Positions 54,651 to 64,000 of a stretch of 64,000 nucleotides of DNA are shown in pieces. The stretch is taken from positions 14,932,321 to 14,996,320 of the forward strand of contig CM064571.1 of assembly GCA_032716605.1 (NCBI GenBank), given 5' to 3'. Under the pieces are notes generated by a model. That model made no database searches, was not told the origin of the DNA, and was given only the letters and a program-made list of their open reading frames with translations. Each line of letters begins with the position of its first letter. The stretch's first letter is position 1. This stretch comes from Paralithodes platypus. Taxonomy: Eukaryota; Arthropoda; Malacostraca; Decapoda; Lithodidae. The translations under genes were made by a program, and so were the position numbers.

Positions 54651-55039
54651 TATGTGTTCTTATGGATATAGGTGTATGTGTATGTATAAGCAGACTTTAG
54701 CATCAATGTGGGTAGCATAACAAGTATTGTAGCTATAGGTTGACTGGTGTGGAGCCCCTCGTTCCCCTCATGAGTATGGCCGTTGGGTGTGGGTTCTGTG
54801 GGGGTTGTGTAATATATTACACTCATGATCAGCCCGCGTGATGGTGTATGTTGGGGTGGGTGTGGGGTGCCTACAACTGCCTTCCTCATTATTAAATTCA
54901 ATACCGTAATTTTAAGTTTACTGCAGTAATCGAGTTATGCACAAGGGGCCTTCAAGAGAGATTTCTCTCAAAAGGCTCAGCCATTGTAATAGGTTTCACA
55001 AAAAAAAAAATTTAATTGTAATTGGGTTGGCTAAATAAA
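54651..55039. other. Intergenic, nothing recognised
   Basis: No assignable repeat or ORF motif. Confidence 0.5.
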
Positions 55040-55040
55040 A

Positions 55041-55047
55041 CTTATTA

Positions 55048-55088
<41 letters not shown>
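55041..55088. repeat. (TTA)n microsatellite
   Basis: About 15 TTA units. Confidence 0.97.
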
Positions 55089-55089
<1 letters not shown>

Positions 55090-55159
55090 CCTCCAAAGTC
55101 CCAACAAGATAATAGCTTTCCCAGGTCAAAACAGCTGGAAGACAGAGAAGGAAATCTAG

Positions 55160-55543
55160 TTAAGGGAGCCCACCTCGCTTTTTGTATTCTCTTTCTCTCC
55201 CTCTCTTTGGCTTGTATCCATTCGGCCCCATTCAGCCTATACTGTTTTAAGACGTTTACCCCCCATCCAGGTGTCAATATTTTCCTGGCGAGCGGTAGCG
55301 ATCCATCATATATATTTTTTTGTTGTGACAGCAAGCTAAATTTGTACCTTTTTCGAGAGAAAAATTTATCTGGCGAAGCCGGATTTCTCCATACAATGCC
55401 GACTCGCTATCGCTCGCCAGGAAGATATCAACACCTGGATGGGGGTAAACATCTTAACACAGTATAGGCTGAATGGGGCCGAATGGATACAAGCCAAAGA
55501 GAGAGGGAGAGAAAGATAAAAAAAGCGATGTGGGCTCCCTTAA
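55160..55543 (-). mobile_element. MITE-B copy B18 in a palindromic target
   Basis: Beta ends on both sides. Flanks GGAAATCTAG and CTAGATTTCC make the empty site a perfect palindrome around TTAA. Confidence 0.94.
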
Positions 55544-55547
55544 CTAG

Positions 55548-55625
55548 ATTTCCTGTTCCGAAATATAACGAGAAAAAAGTTGCCCATGGAAAATTGACGG
55601 AAAAATCGCTCGTGTGACAGCGGCT
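55548..55625. mobile_element. MITE-E right-end fragment
   Basis: ACGGAAAAATCGCTCGTGTG and ACAGCGGCTTA match the inverted MITE-E terminus seen at 18437. Confidence 0.55.
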
Positions 55626-55685
55626 TAAATGTCAAAACGCGTCATAAGCCTCATGAGGTATTTTGTTAGCGACATCAAGAATAGG

Positions 55686-56055
55686 TTAAGGGGACATGGG
55701 CTGTTTTTCTGGGCCCCCTTCTTCCTCATGCTTACCCCCAATAGTTTTCAGATTTTATGACATTCGGCCCATTAGTTTGGCGATTTTAATACCTTTTGCC
55801 CCATTTCGTTGTCAATTTAAAGACATTTCGTGCCATTTAGTGTCGATCTTTACCTGGCGAGCGATAGCGAGCCTGTAATCTTAAGAGTAACCTGCCTTTG
55901 GCCGGAACATTTTTCTACCGAAAAATTTACAAATTAATCTAGAAGGGGGATCTGATGGATGTGTTTTTAAGTTTGATGGAGGTCTAGGGAGGAAACTAAA
56001 GAAAATAATAAATAAATGAAAAAAATCTACCAAAAAGTGAACCATCCCTCCTTAA
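55686..56055 (+). mobile_element. MITE-A copy A27 (A' ends)
   Basis: TTAAGGGGACATGGGCTG...AACCATCCCTCCTTAA. The right TTAA is shared with C16. Confidence 0.92.
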
Positions 56056-56261
56056 CCCGTACAGTACCAGGGACGTCCTTTTCATCCTATTCTGCCAACT
56101 ACTAGACAATTTTATTCAGCTTGGGAAGGACCTCTAACCATAATAAGGCTTCAGACTATCTCAACCAACCCTTTGTTTAACTACCACAGATCCTTCCTAA
56201 GTTGCCTAATATCCATTTATCAATACAATCTAACACACGTCGCTGGTAGTCAAAGGGTTAA
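56052..56261. mobile_element. MITE-C copy C16
   Basis: TTAACCCGTACAGTACCAGG...GCTGGTAGTCAAAGGGTTAA. Confidence 0.92.
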
Positions 56262-56293
56262 CTATGCTCGGCCCCCTGAAGAAAACGAGGACG

Positions 56294-56545
56294 CAATTGC
56301 CGACTTGCGAGTTTCGTTCTATAAGGAAGTTGGAGTTGTAGACATCGATATTTAACAGAATATACAGCTAAAATACGGTCGTGGTAAATTTATAAATACA
56401 TAAAACCCAATGTAACATACCGGTACCATTTAACATACCGGTACCATTTATCCATCAGAAACCTACACTATTAATGTATTTCTGTTTAATATCGATGTTC
56501 ACGGCTCCAACTTCCTTATCGCCTTAAACTCGCAAGTGGTCAATT
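56294..56545. mobile_element. MITE-D copy D4
   Basis: AATTGCCGACTTGCGAG at the left and CTCGCAAGTGGTCAATT at the right: one end of each of the two D end variants. Confidence 0.88.
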
Positions 56546-56547
56546 TC

Positions 56548-56738
56548 ACTATATTCTGGCTACCATTAGACGATATTAGGCAGTTTATTGAGCATATGTG
56601 GGAGTCAAAAGGTGTACCGTATTATGATATGGTGTACGGTAATTCGATGGTTTCAAAAGGCCCTTCTTAAACTAAATATAACCGTCTAATGCTCACCAAC
56701 ATATAAGGAGACATAGTTCCATCGTGTGATCGGGTTAA
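56548..56738. mobile_element. MITE-C copy C17, left end missing
   Basis: The interior TATTCTGGCTACCATTAGAC and right end GTGATCGGGTTAA survive. D4 occupies the position of the left end. The right TTAA is shared with B19. Confidence 0.75.
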
Positions 56739-57097
56739 GGGGGGTCACCGTTTTTTTTTTGTATCTTTCTCTCTTTTTCTCTATTTCCCTGGCTTGTATC
56801 CATTCAGCCCCATTCAGCCAACTATTTTAAGACGTTTATCCCCTTCCAGGTGTCGATTTCTTCCTAGCGAGCGATAGCGAGCCAGCATTGTATGGAGAAA
56901 TCCGGCTTCGCCGGAGACATTTAGCTTGCTGTCAAAACAAAAATATATATATGATGGCTCGCTACCGCTCGCCAGGAAAATATTGACACCTGGATGGGGG
57001 TAAACGTTTTAAAACAGTAGGCTGAATGGGGCCGAATGGATACAAGCCAAAGAGAGAGGGAGAGAAAGAGAAAACAAAGCGAGGTGGGCTCCCTTAA
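56735..57097 (+). mobile_element. MITE-B copy B19
   Basis: Left gamma, right beta. The second central hairpin (TTTTTCTATCGAAAAA) is deleted between GGAGACATTT and AGCTTGCTG. Confidence 0.94.
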
Positions 57098-57254
57098 GGT
57101 TATTACACGGTACGACCATAGAGACAGATTTGTGGAGATGAAAACAAAATGGCATGGTACCGATCACTCCATAAAAAAATAATAATAATAGAAAATGGTA
57201 GAAATGGAAAACGAAGAAGAGAAAAGAAGAGAAAACGGCAAAGACTGAGCGGCC

Positions 57255-57256
<2 letters not shown>

Positions 57257-57321
<65 letters not shown>

Positions 57322-57395
57322 AAATAATAATAATAATAATAATTTAACAATAATAATAATTAATAATAATCTAATAATAATAATAATAATAATAA
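57257..57395. repeat. (AAT)n microsatellite
   Basis: Long AAT run with TTTAAC and TCT interruptions. Confidence 0.97.
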
Positions 57396-57510
57396 TATAC
57401 ACCCGATAACACACTGTAATCCAGGAGTAATGGAACAGAAGTAACACAAACAGGAATAAAGATTAAATACAAAAATAAATGGGTCCCCCTGAGAATAACA
57501 CAGAAGATAG

Positions 57511-57597
57511 CTAACCTAACCTAACCTAACCTAACCTAACCTAACCTAACCTAACCTAACCTAACCTAACCTAACCTAACCTAACCTAACCTAACCT
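57511..57597. repeat. (CTAAC)17, interstitial arthropod telomere motif
   Basis: Seventeen perfect CTAAC units, i.e. CCTAA/TTAGG in another phase. It is internal to the contig and flanked by ordinary sequence, so not a chromosome end in this window. Confidence 0.95.
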
Positions 57598-57669
57598 CAT
57601 ATATATATAGTCAGTAAATCTAAGTAACGCTAAACCCATATTTGTGCAAGATTATGGCTTTATGACTAT

Positions 57670-58027
57670 GACCCACCTCGCTTTTTTTTCTCTTTCTCTC
57701 CCTCACTCTTTGGCTTGTATCCATTCGGCCCCATTCAGCCTTCTGTTTTAAGATGTTTACCTTCATCCAGGTGTCAATATTTTCCTGGCGAGCGGTAGCG
57801 AGCCAGCATATATATATTTTTTGTTTTGACAGCAAGCTAAATTTCTCCGGCGAAGCCGGATTTCTCCATATACAATGCTAGCTTGCTATCGCTCGCCAGG
57901 AAGAAATCGACACCTGGATGGGGATAAACGTCTTAAAACAGTTGGCTGAATGGGGCCGAATGGATACAAGCCAGGGAAAGAGAGAAACGGAGAAGAAGAT
58001 GAAAACAAATCCGGTAACCCCCCTTAA
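57670..58027 (-). mobile_element. MITE-B copy B20, left end eroded
   Basis: Left beta without TTAA (ACCCACCTCGC), right gamma-like (CCGGTAACCCCCCTTAA). The TTTTTCTATC hairpin is deleted, as in B19 but at a different boundary. Confidence 0.92.
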
Positions 58028-58194
58028 CGATAATACTAAATACAAATGATAACATTAGAGTAAGAACTACGAGACGCCCTTATAGACATACTAAAAATAT
58101 TGAAAGATGAAAAGAAAATTAAACGTAAAAATCTCTTAGGCGAGAATTTTAATTAAGAATACGGCAATAAGACTAATAATATACGGTAACAATT

Positions 58195-58198
<4 letters not shown>

Positions 58199-58267
<69 letters not shown>
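58199..58267. repeat. (TA)n microsatellite
   Basis: About 34 pure TA units. Confidence 0.98.
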
Positions 58268-58272
<5 letters not shown>

Positions 58273-58411
58273 GAAGCAGGGTGTCAGACAAATACTTAGT
58301 TCCTACATTTACGTCATTAATGTTGAAGCCTAAATGTAAAGTTAATATTTTGGTAACCTTTCTTATGGTGTCTTACAAAGTGTTAAAATGGCCTAAACAG
58401 TTCCCTTTCAT

Positions 58412-58749
58412 GTTAGGGGGAGATTTCCACTTGAGGGATTTTTTTTCTGGACCCCTTTTTCCCTCATGTGTAGCCCAATTGATTTTGAGATTTTAAGACG
58501 TTAGCCCTAGTAGTTTGGACATTTTAAGACATTTTGCCCCATTTCTGTCAATTTTAAGACCTTTCGTGCCATTAAGGTGTCGATTTTTTCCTGGCGAGCG
58601 ACAGCGAGCCTGTAATTTAAGAGCAACCGGCCTCCGGCCGGGACATTTTTCTACCGAAAAATGTACACATTTATCTTGAAAGGGGGTCTAGGGGGTGTAA
58701 TTTTAAGCTTGATGGAAGCGTAGGGAACAAACTAAAAACCTCCCCTTAA
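58412..58749 (+). mobile_element. MITE-A copy A28
   Basis: Left TTAG, right TTAA. The hairpin is CCGGCC-TCC-GGCCGG, a loop change only. Confidence 0.95.
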
Positions 58750-58779
58750 TATTTGCTAATTTATTTATCTTTATATTAT

Positions 58780-59045
58780 TTTTTAGTTTCCTCCCCAGAT
58801 TTCCATCAAGCTTCAAAACACTCCCCCTAGACCCCTCTTCGAGATAAATTTGTAAATTTTTCGGTAGAAAAATGTCCCGGCGTTGCTCCTACAATTACAT
58901 GCTCGCTATCGCTCACCAGGAAAAAATCGACACCTAAATGGCACGAAATATCCAAATATTCACAGAGAAATGGGGTGAAAGGGCTTAACATCGCCAAACT
59001 AATGGGGCTAAACATGAGGGAGAAGGAGGGCCAGAAAAACGTCCA
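58780..59045 (-). mobile_element. MITE-A copy A29 (A' ends), eroded
   Basis: TTTCCTCCCCAGATTTCC at the left, hairpin reduced to CCCGGCGTTGC, right end ACGTCCATCTCATAA. Confidence 0.85.
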
Positions 59046-59197
59046 TCTCATAATAATTAAAACACTTAATCCTCAATGGCCTCCGTTCGACGCCCTGATA
59101 ATTTACCGAAGTAATGAAGGAAGAAGTGGACGGTAAGCCAGCAGAATATATCCTATAGCAACTATAGGTAATATTATAGACAGTAGAATCTCGTGGC

Positions 59198-59533
59198 TTA
59201 AGGGGAGGTTTTTAGTTTATTCCCTAGACTTCCATCAAGCTTAAAATTACTCCCCCTAGACCCCCTTTCAAGATAAATTTGTACATTTTTCGGTAGAAAA
59301 ATGTCCCGGCCGAAGGCCGGTTCCCCTTAAATTACAGGCTCGCTATCGCTCGCCAGGAAAAAATCGACACCTAAATGGCACGAATGGTCTTAAAATTGAT
59401 TTAAATGGGGCGAGAGTTCTTAAAATCGCCAAACTAATGGGGCGAACGTCTTAACATCTCAAAAGCAATGGGGCTAGACATGAGGGAGAAAGGGGTCAAG
59501 AAAAAAGTCCCTCGAGTGGAAATCTCGCCTTAA
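59198..59533 (-). mobile_element. MITE-A copy A30
   Basis: Full length, TTAA both sides; directly followed by SINE S1 copy 2. Confidence 0.95.
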
Positions 59534-59990
59534 TGTCACTCCCAACACCAAACACTTCCCATTGAAATTAAGGAGGGTCATCTGCTCTTTTTATCTTTCT
59601 CTCTTTCCCTGGCTTGTATCCATTCGGCCCCATTCAGCCAACTGTTTTAAGACGTCTATTTTCATCCCGGTGTCAATTATTTCCTGGTGAGCGATAGCGA
59701 GCCAGCATTGTATGAAGATATACGGCTTCGCCGGAGAGATTTTTCTATCGAAAAATGTACAAATTTAGCCTGCTGTCAGAAACATTTAAAACAAAAATAT
59801 GTTGGCTCGCTACCGCTCGCCAGGAAAATATTTACACCTGGATGGGGATAAACGTCTTAAAACAGTAGGCTGAATGGGGCCGAATAAATACAACCCCGAG
59901 ACAGAGGGAGAGGGAGAGAAAAAAACAAGGTGAACCCCCTTAATGAAAGCAGGTGATCATCCCGGGACTCGTATAACAGACATCCAATAT
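59534..59990 (-). mobile_element. tRNA-derived SINE S1, copy 2, split by B21
   Basis: The body ACCAAACACTTCCCATTGAAA (59546-59567) and TGAAAGCAGGTGATCATCCC with GGGACTCG (from 59944) are continuous if B21 is removed, matching the order in copies 1 and 3. Confidence 0.7.
59568..59943 (+). mobile_element. MITE-B copy B21 inside SINE S1
   Basis: Alpha-like ends (TTAAGGAGGGTCATCTGC and AAGGTGAACCCCCTTAA), TTAA duplicated within the SINE. Confidence 0.93.
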
Positions 59991-60084
59991 GTCGGATAGA
60001 TAACGGCTGTAACAATATTTAAATAAACAAAATGACACGACTAAATGGCGTTGCTTAACCTAAATTTCTGCATATCGGTTTAGG

Positions 60085-60420
60085 ATAAGGGGAGGTTTTT
60101 AGTTGATTCCCTAGACTTCCATCAAGCTTAAAATTACTCCCCCTTGACACCCTTTCAAGATAAATTTGTACATTTTTCGGTAGAAAAATTTCCCGGCCGA
60201 AGGCCGGTTCCCCCTAAATTACAGGCTCGCTTTCGCTCGCCAGGAAAAATTCGACACCTAAATGGCACGAATGGTCTTAAAATTGACAGAAATGGGGCGA
60301 GGGTTCTTAAAATCGCCAAACTAATGGGGCAAGCGTCTTAAAATCTCAAAAGCAATGGGGCTAAACATGAGGGAGAAAGGGGTCAAGAAAAAAATCCCTC
60401 AAGTGGAAATCTGTCCTTAA
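60085..60420 (-). mobile_element. MITE-A copy A31
   Basis: Left ATAA, right TTAA. Hairpin CCGGCC-GAA-GGCCGG. Confidence 0.94.
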
Positions 60421-60489
60421 TGTTGTTGTTTGGTGTGCTGTTTCCTTGTGGTAAGAGATAATATTCTCTTGACTGTACTTCCTACTCTG

Positions 60490-60737
60490 CAATTGACCAC
60501 TTGCGAGTTTCCGTCTACAGTACAAGGAAGTTGGAGCCGTAAACATCGATATTATACAGAAATACCCAATAATAATGTACGACGATAGGTTTTTGATGGA
60601 TAAAGGGTCTGTTGAATTGGGTTTTATGTATTGATGTGAATGTACTACGACCGCATTTGAGCTGGTAATTCTGCTAAATATCGATGTCTACAACTCCAAC
60701 TTCCTTATTAGAGAACAAAACTCGCAAGTCGGCAATT
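60490..60737. mobile_element. MITE-D copy D5 (family reference)
   Basis: CAATTGACCACTTGCGAG at the left and CTCGCAAGTCGGCAATTG at the right. The arms contain AAGGAAGTTGGAG, CATCGAT and their inverses. Target duplication unclear (CAATT possible). Confidence 0.9.
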
Positions 60738-60760
60738 GTGTCTTAATTCCCACGACTAAA

Positions 60761-61085
60761 TTAAGGGGAGATTTCCACTTGAGGGATTTTTTTCTTGACC
60801 CCTTTCTCCCTCATGTTTAGCCCCATTGCTTTCGAGATTTTAAGATGTTCGCCCCATTAGTTTGGCGATTTTAAGAACTGTCACCCCCTTTATGTCACTT
60901 TTAAGACCTTTCGTGCCCTATAGGTGTCGATTTTTTCCCTGGCGAGCGATAGCGAGCCTGTAATTTAAGAGGAACCGGAAATTTTTCTACCGAAAAATGT
61001 ACACATTTATTTTGAAAGGGGGTCAAGGTGGTGTAATTTTAAGCTTGATGGAAGTCTAGGAAACACACTAAAACTCTCCCCTTAA
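60761..61085 (+). mobile_element. MITE-A copy A32, hairpin deleted
   Basis: TTAA on both sides, but GAGGAACCGG joins AAATTTTTCTACC directly: one hairpin arm and loop are gone. Confidence 0.94.
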
Positions 61086-61253
61086 TGGCGAATAATTACC
61101 GGTATATGACACAACTCACACCAGTCTCACAAGATCCACTATATAAAATAAAATCACAAACCACGCTGAGAATCCTATTTAGGCTATTATACACAGACTT
61201 CCTGCATGTGTCTTGAAAGGCTAATACAGGCGGTAGACAAACATAATGCAGGA

Positions 61254-61619
61254 TTAAGGGGAGACAGACCGTTTTTCTGGACCCCCTTCTCCCTAATGTT
61301 TAGCCCCACTAGTTTTGAGATTTTAAGACGTTGGTTCCATTAGTTTGGGGATTTTATGACCTTTCACCCCATTTCTTTGTCAATATTAGGACCCTTCGTG
61401 CTATTTAGGTGTCGATTTTTTTTTCCTAGCGAGCGATAGCGAGCCTGTAATTTTAGGAAGAAACGGCCTTTGGCCGGGAAATTTTTCTACCGAAAAATGG
61501 ACAAATCTATCTAGGGGATATTGTTATAAGCTTGATGGAGGTCTAGGGAGGAAACTAAACAAATAAGGTATATGAATAAATGAATTAATAGACCAAACAA
61601 ACAGCCACTGTCCCCTTAT
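61254..61619 (+). mobile_element. MITE-A copy A33 (A' ends)
   Basis: TTAAGGGGAGACAGACCG...CAGCCACTGTCCCCTTAT. A small deletion follows ACAAATCTATC. Confidence 0.92.
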
Positions 61620-61760
61620 GCTTCACCCCATCCATTTGTCGATTTTTTTCTCTGGGCGAGCGAGAGCGAGCCTGTAACTAGAAGAAACCGGCCTTCGACA
61701 GGTACAATTTAGCTTAAAGGAGGTCTGGGTGGCCATTTTTTAGTTTGAATAAATATGCCT
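61620..61760 (+). mobile_element. MITE-A-like divergent fragment
   Basis: CCCATCCATTTGTCGATTTT, GGGCGAGCGAGAGCGAGCC and CCGGCCTTCGACAGG keep the core module but not the ends. A sister lineage or an old copy. Confidence 0.65.
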
Positions 61761-61950
61761 GTGTTTTGTTGACATCTCTTTGTAAACAACATGTACCTAT
61801 TTGTAACAATAACCCTTTTTTAATTGTATTTTGAATTGAATTGAATAGGGAGGCGTTTTTTGTTATCCTATGGGACCTATGAAATATAGAAAATGGCACT
61901 AGCAGGCAAACCCCTTAATAATCCTCCTGGTAATATAGAATAACTATTGG

Positions 61951-62163
61951 TACGGTCGCGCTAATAAGTCATGTCCCAGCTGTCATTACGTTTGGCTTGC
62001 TCTGTGCTGTATTAATGTCTGTCAGATGTTGAATAGGGTGCGAAAGTGAAGGAACATGTTTGTATATTTCACTCGATATGAAGAAATGAAGCTTAGATAT
62101 TGCTGATACCAATTATTAATTAAAACATACTTGGTGCCGAGACATCACTTATTAGCGCGATTA
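61951..62163 (-). mobile_element. MITE-G copy G7
   Basis: TACGGTCGCGCTAATAAGT...CACTTATTAGCGCGA. The right terminal bases are altered. Confidence 0.9.
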
Positions 62164-62672
62164 GGCAGTATATATTGTCTAAGTAAAAAATAAATCAAAA
62201 CGAAATGGAAAACAAAATCCAATCGAAGAAAGCGCTACGGGATTCTTAGAGTGGATTGTGTTTCTACATTTAGAAGACATATTTTAAAGAACATGACTGC
62301 AACAAAATAGATATAATAATGTGAAATATAAATAAGTAATAAACAATAATTGGAAGAATACATCAACGTTAATCAAATAAAACCCAATCTAAGTATCACG
62401 TAGCCTAGAGACTGTCACATAATATGGATGCAAAAAATACTGTAATAGAATATATATATACAGTATATATATATAAGAAATGCGTAACGTTATAATATAA
62501 AATAATAGATAAGAGCAAGACAAACACACAATGTAGGTTGGAGACTTCCCACATTTTTAAGTATATGATAATAATAATAAAATTAGAAGAAATAGACGAA
62601 GTATATAATAGGCAAGAAATAAAGGAAGATAGAAGTACATAAAGTTTAACTACGGCTGTATACCATGTAAGA
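62164..62672. other. AT-rich intergenic stretch, nothing recognised
   Basis: Only a short TA palindrome around 62450-62475. Minus-strand frames have no motif. Confidence 0.5.
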
Positions 62673-63182
62673 TTAAGGAGAGGCGGGTCGTTTTTCTGGA
62701 CCCCCTTCTCCCTAATGTTTAGCTCCACTTGCTGTGAGATTTTAAGACGTTCGGCCCATTAGTTTGGTGATTTTAACACCTTTCACCCCATTTCTTTGTC
62801 AATCTATTTCGTATTAATTTCACCACACCACCAAACACCTCCAATGAAATTAATGAAAGCATATAATTATGTGATCCACCGGGATTCGAACCTGGGTTAT
62901 CACACACAGATATTTAGACACCTTAACCATTACACCGCCAATATTAGGACCCTTCGTGCCATTTAGGTGTCGATTTTTTCCTGACGAACGATAGCGAACC
63001 TGTAATTTTAGGGAGAATCGGCCTTTGGCCGAGACATCTTTCTACCGAAAAATATACAAATATATCTTGAAGGGGGATCTAGGGGGTGTTTTTCTAAGTT
63101 TGACGGAGGTCTAGGGAGGAAACTAAAACAAAATATGAATAAATTAATTAACAGACCAAACAAACAGCCAGTGCCCACTTAA
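62673..63182 (+). mobile_element. MITE-A copy A34 (A' ends), split by SINE S1
   Basis: TTAAGGAGAGGCGGGTCG...AGCCAGTGCCCACTTAA. Its TTGTCAATATTAGGACCC is interrupted by the SINE at 62804. Confidence 0.92.
62804..62942 (-). mobile_element. tRNA-derived SINE S1, copy 3 (family reference)
   Basis: The minus strand begins GGCGGTGTAATGGTTAAGG (A-box region) and has B box GGTTCGAATCC at 62892-62882, then CCGGTGGATCAC, ATTGGAGGTGTTTGGTGG and AAATTAATACG. A CAAT duplication (62800-62803, 62939-62942) flanks it inside A34. Length about 136 bp. Confidence 0.8.
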
Positions 63183-63256
63183 TACAATACAAGCAATACA
63201 TAACAACAAACAGCCACTGTCCCCTTAATACAATACAAGCAATACATAACAACAAC
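63179..63256 (+). repeat. Tandem duplicate of A34 end plus flank
   Basis: ACAATACAAGCAATACATAA occurs twice, separated by a second A' terminus (ACAGCCACTGTCCCCTTAA). Confidence 0.88.
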
Positions 63257-63270
63257 TGCACAAGACAATA

Positions 63271-63468
63271 TTAACCCCTTCTGTACCGGAGGCGTCTTTT
63301 GTATTCAATTTCAGCTACATTTAGACGATTGTGTGAAGCTTAAATGAGATTTAATGAGAGAGTCTGTAGCCTTTTAATGGGTAGACGTTCTTTCTAAGCT
63401 AAACAAAATCGTCTATTAGTTGCCAGAATATATATAATGAGAAGTACATCACCGGTACAGAAGGGTCC
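63271..63468. mobile_element. MITE-C copy C18, right TTAA lost
   Basis: TTAACCCCTTCTGTACCGGA...CCGGTACAGAAGGGTCCCC. Confidence 0.88.
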
Positions 63469-63487
63469 CCTAAAGACAATCCAAGGC

Positions 63488-63873
63488 TTAAGGGGAGGCT
63501 GGCCGTTTGTTTGGTCTATTAATTCATTTATTCATATATATTTTTAGTTTCCTCCCTAGACCTCCATCAAGCTTAGAAAAACACCCCCTAGACCCCCCCC
63601 CCCCCCCCTTCAAGATAAATTTGTGCATTCAGTAGAAAAATGTCCCGGCCGAAGGCCAATTCCTTTTAAAATTGCAGGCTCGCTTTCCCTCGCCAGGAAA
63701 AAAACGACACCTACATGGCACGAAAGGTCCTAATATTGATAACGAAATGGGGCGAAAGGTGTTAAAATCGCCAAACTAATGGGCCGAGCCGCCGAACGTC
63801 TTATGATATCAAAACTAGTGGGGCTAAAGATTAGGGAGAAGGGGGTCCAGAAAAACAGTCTGCCTCTCCTTAA
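63488..63873 (-). mobile_element. MITE-A copy A35 (A' ends)
   Basis: TTAAGGGGAGGCTGGCCG...CAGTCTGCCTCTCCTTAA. A C-run (63594-63608) replaces part of the interior. Confidence 0.92.
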
Positions 63874-64000
63874 ATCCTGTAGGCTGGAGACTGACCTCGT
63901 CCGTGGTTTGATTACTGTAACCCACACGTCCTCTGCTGTCAGTCGATCCTGCCCACCACCCCTCTCTCTCTCTCTCCCTCCACACCCTCACCAGTCTCTC

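Noticed and set aside
57511..57597. Chromosome end
   Set aside because: The TTAGG tract is short, perfectly internal and followed by 6.4 kb of ordinary sequence.

Overview
This window reads as repeat-dominated eukaryotic DNA, most likely from an arthropod and plausibly a decapod crustacean. Three signs support this: a pure (CCTAA/TTAGG)n tract at 57511-57597, the telomere motif of most arthropods; dense di-, tri- and tetranucleotide microsatellites; and tRNA-headed SINEs plus CR1/Jockey-type LINEs. The taxon is inferred. I found no convincing host gene, rRNA or functional tRNA gene. A 100-base N gap lies at 11698-11797, so this is a draft assembly.

Layout. 1-3.9 kb is mostly low-complexity polypyrimidine, polypurine, CA and GGAA tracts. 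4-17 kb mixes short non-autonomous DNA transposons (MITEs), a decayed LINE (6.8-8.1 kb) and microsatellites. 17.1-21.4 kb holds two nearly identical LINE copies, the longer one sitting inside a MITE. 21.7-38.6 kb is dense in MITEs, with a 30-bp minisatellite (24.6-26.0 kb) and a G-rich/CA minisatellite (30.2-31.4 kb). 39.35-41.98 kb is a second 30-bp minisatellite. 42-64 kb returns to nested MITEs and includes a 1.7-kb TTAA-flanked element carrying a THAP zinc-finger exon remnant.

The main content is about 75 whole or partial copies of a few MITE families, most flanked by TTAA. MITE-A (about 335 bp) starts TTAAGGGGAGATTTCCAC. MITE-B (about 380 bp) is a fold-back element with three interchangeable end types. 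MITE-C (about 215 bp) starts TTAACCCCTTCTGTACCGG and looks piggyBac-like. MITE-K is TTAA plus AGGTGGG with THAP, hence Kolobok-like. MITE-D (about 230-250 bp) has ends ATTGACCACTTGCGAG. MITE-G (about 215 bp) has TA targets and CAGTCGCGCTAATAAGT ends, so it is mariner/Tc1-like. A and B share one central module, GGCGAGCGATAGCGAGCC followed by two small hairpins, although their ends differ.

How the parts interact. New TTAA elements repeatedly landed in the TTAA left by older ones, giving gap-free chains (45254-46726, for example) and nests (35019-37421). Several minisatellites are tandem amplifications of MITE interiors. One 73-bp insert with a 10-bp target duplication carries a hammerhead-ribozyme-like core typical of Penelope-like elements. 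Family letters are local labels, MITE ends are good to a few bases, and strand for MITE-A and MITE-B follows the reference orientation given at 32142 and 37803.
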